Assembly: GCF_001297705.1 (NCBI RefSeq)
Contig: NZ_LIRF01000008.1
Span: 744,001-808,000, forward strand
Direction: 5' to 3'
DNA: 64,000 nucleotides
Source: Chryseobacterium sp. ERMR1:04
GTDB lineage: Bacteria > Bacteroidota > Bacteroidia > Flavobacteriales > Weeksellaceae
Shown: piece by piece, positions 60,127 to 64,000 of the stretch
Layout of the letters: every line of letters begins with the position of its first letter
Position numbering within the stretch: position 1 is the stretch's first letter
Notes under the pieces: generated by a model
The model's input: the letters and a program-made list of their open reading frames with translations, nothing else
Database searches by the model: none
Told to the model about the DNA's origin: nothing
Made by a program: the position numbers and the translations under genes

Positions 60127-60146
60127 ATCACTATGTTTGTAGTGAT
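60127..60146 (+). promoter_or_regulatory. promoter with overlapping inverted repeat
   Basis: TATGTTTG (60132-60139) matches the -7 consensus, and ATCACTA / TAGTGAT (7-bp arms, 6-base gap) brackets it; a repressor site over the promoter of the barrel gene is likely. Confidence 0.5.
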
Positions 60147-60237
60147 ATAGTGGTTTTAACTTTCATCATTAAAATTGATCTTTATAAAAGTGTAACAAAA
60201 AAGTATAACCATTAACTAATTAGCCAAATAATAAATT

Positions 60238-62940
60238 ATGAAAAAGAATGTTTCCTTATTTCTGATGCTTTTTTTCTCAGTGCTTACTTTTGCACAGAAA
60301 ACGGTTTCAGGGAAAATTACAGATGAAGATGGGATTGCCATTCCGAGTGCAAGTGTAACAATAGAGGAGCCCGGAAAGGATGCCATCTTAGCCTATGGAA
60401 TTACCAATTCTAAAGGAGAATATAAGGTGACTTTCACATCAGCAGAGCCTAATGTAGATCTTAAGGTAAAAGCATTCAATCAAAAACCCTTAACAAAACA
60501 AATTGGCAATAGCGATCAGACTTTAACTTTCAAAATGCAGTCTGAAGCCACAGAAATAAAAGAGGTACAGCTAAAAACTAAAATGATCACCTCAAGAGGA
60601 GACACCATTGCCTATGATCTGAAAGCATTCGACAGTAAAAGTGATAGAACATTGGCTGACGTAATGAGAAAGATTCCCGGAATTGAAGTCAACACAGACG
60701 GAACTATTCTTTACCAAGGAAATGCGATCAACAAATTCTATGTCAACGGAAAAGATTTAATGGAAGGGGGTTATGGAACCATCAACAATTCACTTCCAAA
60801 AGACGCGGTACAGAAAGTTGAGGTGCTGGAAAATCACCAGCCTGTAAAAATTCTTCAGGACAAAGTACCTTCTGATGCCGCAGCTATAAATATTAAACTG
60901 AAAAACTCTGTTACCATGACTGGTAGAGGAGAAGTAGGAACCGGCTTCGGAGATCCTTGGTTATGGAATGTAAAGTTAACACCAATGTTTTTCGGACAGA
61001 AGAGCCAATGGGTGGTTAATTACAAGACTAATAATATGGGGGAACAAGTTGAAAATGAAGGGAATATTTTGGCGTTTGGAAATAGATTCGAAGGTAAACG
61101 TATCAATGCTGCTCAAAACGACTGGCTGAATGTTGAAAATGCAAGCACCCCCAACCTCCCTGTAAAAAGGTATCTCTTGAATAATGTACATTATTTATCA
61201 GCAAACTATTTAACTAATATTGATAAGAAAAAAGAATGGGAGCTGAAGGCAAATGTAAACTATACAAATAACGCTGTAGAAAGAGAAGCTTATAGCCAAA
61301 CTAATTATTTTGAAGGAAGCTCAAACTATACAAATATTCTAAATAATTTTTATACAGACAAAGCAAAAGGAGAATTGATATTTACAAAGAATGCAAAAAA
61401 GGGATTCTTTAAAAATACGACAAGCTTTTCTCAATATTGGAATGCAGACAGAGGGATTGTAGATAGAACAGATATTGAAGATGGTAAGCAGAGACATGCG
61501 GATGAAGCACTGGAGTCTCCTACAACATCATTTCAAAACTCATTAAGTACAATTGTTCCATGGAAAGAAAAAATGGTGAATATTTTATCTTATTTGAGCT
61601 ATCAGACAGATAAACAGACATTGGAAGTCTCTCCATCATCTTATTTGAATATTCCTGGATTTGCACCAACTCCTAATTCGGAATTGGTGAGACAGAGCTT
61701 AAGACTTAAAACCTTTGAAGCAAATCATTCTGCGAATATTAGCTTTTCTACAAAAGGATGGACGTTCACTCCTGAAGTAGGGTTTAATTTTAAAAGTACA
61801 GATATGATTTCGGATTTGTCAAATATTAAAGCAATTCCATCTACTGATCCTAGTATAAAGGATCCTTTATCAACAGCATATAGTAACGATTTAAAATATA
61901 CAACAGCTACACCCTATGGAAGTGTAGGAGTAAACTACAAGAATGATTCTTGGATGCTTTATGCTAACTTCCCGGTAAATTCTAATAATATTAAAGCGGA
62001 AGATCCATTAAGATTAGTTTCAAAATCTGTAAATAAAGTTACTTTTGAACCAAGTATTTTTGCACAGTATACTTTTGCTTCTTTCTGGAAGGCTTCAGTA
62101 AATGCTAATATTAATAACAATTTTGGAGAAATAAATACTGCTTATTCAGGATTCTTAATGACTTCACCAAGCGGAATTAATGCAATGGATATTAATAATC
62201 CCATTCCTCAGAATAATAATAAATCTGCAGGAACAAGAATAGAGTATAGAAACCCATTGAATAATTTATTCTTCAATGTTAATTATAGATATTCTGATGC
62301 AAAGCGAAACTTAATTTCAAATCCGGAGATCAATGGAGCTGGATATACTATTATGAAATATATAGAGCAGGATAATCATATATTGAATAATGGCTACAGC
62401 GTAGAAGTAGGAAAATATTTTCCAAAGTTTAAGACCAATGCATCCCTTAGCTATAGCAACAATACAGCGGAATCTGATGCTTTCCTAAATAATAAATCTT
62501 TTACCAATAAAAACAACGGTCAGTCATATGGTATTAAGTTCAATAATACCTATTTCAGCTGGATGAGCATCGACTATAATGCGAGTCTTTCTAAAACTAA
62601 ACAAACAAGTAAAGGAGAAGTGAATTCTAATGCTACAAGAACTGGATTTACTCATAATCTTGGACTTTTCTTTTATCCAATCGAAAATCATACTATTGGA
62701 TTCAATTGGGATCAGGTAAATACAAACGCAGCGGATCAGAAATATCACAATGGTTTCTATGATGTTTCCTATCAGTTTACATGGGCTAAAAAGAAAATTG
62801 ATTTTGAATTGAAGTGGATGAATATAGCCAATAAAAAAGTATTTGAAACATATGATATCAATACAACTAATATCACGTATACAAGGTATCAACTTCGCCC
62901 AAGCCAAGTCATGTTCACAGTAAAATTCAACTTTAAATAA
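60238..62940 (+). CDS. outer-membrane beta-barrel protein with carboxypeptidase-like regulatory domain
   Basis: A 900-residue protein with a signal peptide (MKKNVSLFLMLFFSVLTFAQ). Residues 22-100 form a carboxypeptidase-regulatory-like fold (KTVSGKITDEDGIAIPSASVTIEEPG). A plug-like region follows (LADVMRKIPGIEVNTDG, YVNGKDLMEGG), then a long 3-stranded-repeat barrel of the OMP_b-brl_3 type, ending in strands to a terminal Phe-x-Phe-Lys. No TonB box is clear. Probably an importer or receptor of the SusC-like/TonB-dependent superfamily; substrate unknown. Confidence 0.85.
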   Translation: MKKNVSLFLMLFFSVLTFAQKTVSGKITDEDGIAIPSASVTIEEPGKDAILAYGITNSKGEYKVTFTSAEPNVDLKVKAFNQKPLTKQIGNSDQTLTFKMQSEATEIKEVQLKTKMITSRGDTIAYDLKAFDSKSDRTLADVMRKIPGIEVNTDGTILYQGNAINKFYVNGKDLMEGGYGTINNSLPKDAVQKVEVLENHQPVKILQDKVPSDAAAINIKLKNSVTMTGRGEVGTGFGDPWLWNVKLTPMFFGQKSQWVVNYKTNNMGEQVENEGNILAFGNRFEGKRINAAQNDWLNVENASTPNLPVKRYLLNNVHYLSANYLTNIDKKKEWELKANVNYTNNAVEREAYSQTNYFEGSSNYTNILNNFYTDKAKGELIFTKNAKKGFFKNTTSFSQYWNADRGIVDRTDIEDGKQRHADEALESPTTSFQNSLSTIVPWKEKMVNILSYLSYQTDKQTLEVSPSSYLNIPGFAPTPNSELVRQSLRLKTFEANHSANISFSTKGWTFTPEVGFNFKSTDMISDLSNIKAIPSTDPSIKDPLSTAYSNDLKYTTATPYGSVGVNYKNDSWMLYANFPVNSNNIKAEDPLRLVSKSVNKVTFEPSIFAQYTFASFWKASVNANINNNFGEINTAYSGFLMTSPSGINAMDINNPIPQNNNKSAGTRIEYRNPLNNLFFNVNYRYSDAKRNLISNPEINGAGYTIMKYIEQDNHILNNGYSVEVGKYFPKFKTNASLSYSNNTAESDAFLNNKSFTNKNNGQSYGIKFNNTYFSWMSIDYNASLSKTKQTSKGEVNSNATRTGFTHNLGLFFYPIENHTIGFNWDQVNTNAADQKYHNGFYDVSYQFTWAKKKIDFELKWMNIANKKVFETYDINTTNITYTRYQLRPSQVMFTVKFNFK

Positions 62941-62946
62941 AAATAC

Positions 62947-62975
62947 AAAACCCAACCTCATTGAGGTTGGGTTTT
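62947..62975 (+). terminator. hairpin terminator after the barrel gene
   Basis: AAAACCCAACCTC and GAGGTTGGGTTTT form a 13-bp stem with a short loop just after the stop. Confidence 0.85.
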
Positions 62976-63004
62976 AATTTATAAGAAGTTCTAGTGTAAA
63001 TTTT

Positions 63005-63502
63005 TTAAAAAGTAGGATTGTCAGCAGAAGGTCCATAGCTTCCAGGGAGCGGGATGTTATTTAACCTGTAATAAACGCCCAATTGAGCCCTGTGATGCGT
63101 AATTTGATTCAACCCATGTCGGATCGCTCCATACTTGCTCCAGCTCGCTAATGCATGGCCGTCGTTTTTGATGGTCCAGCTCGGGGTTAGGTCATCTTCT
63201 TTCGCATTTTCTAACGCCTGTTTACCAGCTTGATAACTGTCATCCAGTTTTTTTAGAAGTTCTTCTTTGGTTGACAGTTTCGTGGGTTGATAGGCTCCTT
63301 TTGCAAAATCTAGCTCAGAAGTTGCTATGATGGTATTGGGCCATTCGAAGACTTCCACCAAATGAGTCGCCAAAGGCATCATTTTCATGCTTTTTTCGTG
63401 AGGAGCGTATTCATTTTTTCCTTCAGGAAAAAGATCAATGAACTTTTTTGTTGTTTGATACTCGGTCTCCAGTTCGGATTTTAATTGTGATAAAGTGTCC
63501 AT
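63005..63502 (-). CDS. DinB-family protein
   Basis: A 165-residue four-helix-bundle protein of the DinB/YfiT superfamily. The metal-binding His pattern is seen in ATHLVEVFEWP (about 46) and QITHHRAQLGVYYRL (about 130-145), plus an Asp/Glu-rich second helix. Family members include glutathione- or mycothiol-dependent transferases and damage-inducible proteins; function of this one is not known. The C-terminal NDRPYG-like end (LPGSYGPSADNP) is typical of the flavobacterial subgroup. Confidence 0.87.
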   Translation of the reverse strand: MDTLSQLKSELETEYQTTKKFIDLFPEGKNEYAPHEKSMKMMPLATHLVEVFEWPNTIIATSELDFAKGAYQPTKLSTKEELLKKLDDSYQAGKQALENAKEDDLTPSWTIKNDGHALASWSKYGAIRHGLNQITHHRAQLGVYYRLNNIPLPGSYGPSADNPTF

Positions 63503-63694
63503 ACTATTTGTTTTTTAGGTAGCTTAAAGTTAGAGGTTTTGATGGCAACAAAAAGATAATGAAATCATAAAGTTTAAATAAGAGGCTTTAATAAAGTATT
63601 TCATATCAGCTGTATAAGATTGCACACGGAATAAATTTCAAAAAAACTGTAACAAAATAATACAAGTGCTCACTAATTAATAAACATTTCAAAA

Positions 63695-64000
63695 ATGAAA
63701 AAGTTCTTCTCAGTATTTTTTATCGCTCTTGTTACTTTTGTGAGTGCTCAGGATAAGGATTCTAAAGAAACTGCCAACCGTTTTTTCTACGAATTATCTT
63801 TTAAGCCTAAAAAAGATTCGGCAAAAATAGATAAGGTCATTACGATCTTAGATATTACAGATAAAAACAGATCTATTTATCAGGATTACACGGTTATTTC
63901 TCAGGATTCTATTGCCAAGATTGAAATAGAAGCCATGAAAAAAGCAGGGGCAATGAAAGATTTATCTAAAATCCTTAAAACGCCAAAAATTTCTTCGAGA
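63695..64000 (+). CDS. GLPGLI-family protein, N-terminal part (cut by the window edge)
   Basis: Partial gene: 102 codons from the ATG to the window edge, no stop. The signal peptide is MKKFFSVFFIALVTFVSAQ, followed by ANRFFYELSFKPKKDSAKID and RSIYQDYTVISQDS, the start of the GLPGLI family of Bacteroidetes secreted proteins. Function of the family is unknown. The rest lies beyond the window. Confidence 0.75.
   Translation, partial: MKKFFSVFFIALVTFVSAQDKDSKETANRFFYELSFKPKKDSAKIDKVITILDITDKNRSIYQDYTVISQDSIAKIEIEAMKKAGAMKDLSKILKTPKISSR

Larger units (their letters stand above)
59737..60237. other. gap upstream of the outer-membrane barrel gene
   Basis: About 500 bases. Contains a REP-like palindrome (59777-59794), a CCCTGTAA/TTACAGGG hairpin (59894-59915), and the promoter with an inverted repeat. 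No gene was seen. Confidence 0.5.

Noticed and set aside
1..64000. rRNA or tRNA genes
   Set aside because: No recognisable tRNA T-loop or rRNA sequence was noticed while reading; a dedicated scan would be needed to be sure.

Overview
The window reads as the chromosome of a Bacteroidetes/Flavobacteriia bacterium, most likely Chryseobacterium or a close Weeksellaceae relative. The evidence is AT-rich DNA, -7 promoter elements of the form TAnnTTTG, A-rich start regions without Shine-Dalgarno sites, a fused MurF-alanine racemase, a PorW/SprE-like gliding/secretion lipoprotein, a type IX secretion C-terminal signal and a GLPGLI-type protein. No rRNA, tRNA, CRISPR array, integrase or transposase was seen.

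Left part (1-20 kb), mostly housekeeping: sodC, mscS and a Prc-type protease; two tandem small membrane proteins; surE, guaC, fabG, a WG-repeat protein, rsmI and an acidic repeat protein; tdk; then a same-strand run of murF-alr, a patatin-barrel protein, ybeY, mnmG and a methyltransferase. Two ParB-type parS sites flank mnmG. About 3 kb further on, the pgk-rpiB gap carries a cluster of DnaA-box-like sequences. Together these suggest that the window lies close to the chromosome origin.

Middle part (22-43 kb): pgk, rpiB, a thrombospondin type 3 repeat protein, RNase R, a LysE/LD-carboxypeptidase/DoxX/YraN operon, an SDR and tsaB; on the minus strand porW-like, maf, a KdsC-like phosphatase and a DUF2520 protein. 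An ECF sigma factor cassette follows, then a tandem pair of secreted paralogues whose terminator and promoter were duplicated with them (plus the relic of a third copy), and lepA.

The most interesting region is 43.1-54.4 kb, a dense same-strand set of genes devoted to NAD+/ADP-ribose chemistry. It starts with an NrtR-type Nudix regulator and continues with a NADAR enzyme, a coiled-coil plus VWA pair, a truncated PurA-like enzyme, a SLOG-like protein, two macrodomains, a PARG-like glycohydrolase, a sirtuin, an ADP-ribosylglycohydrolase, a KptA/Tpt1 RNA 2'-phosphotransferase, a zinc-ribbon peptide, a PP2A-like phosphoesterase and two uncharacterised proteins. Four matching inverted repeats, TTWGYGT-N7-ACRCAAA, lie at the nrtR promoter (one), the NADAR promoter (two) and before the coiled-coil gene (one). 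Two of them sit directly on the -7 element. This points to an ADP-ribose-responsive, self-regulated regulon that removes or recycles ADP-ribose from proteins, nucleic acids and tRNA-splicing-type by-products. No ADP-ribosylating toxin was recognised in the window. Bacterial operons mixing several of these families are known from comparative genomics; the operator set, the altered PurA-like protein and this exact gene set are what I would look at first.

Right part (54.4-64 kb): intergenic repeats, an M14 peptidase, a T9SS-secreted protein, a JmjC/cupin protein, a secreted protein behind a potentially structured leader, a 900-residue outer-membrane barrel protein, a DinB-family protein and the start of a GLPGLI gene cut by the window edge.
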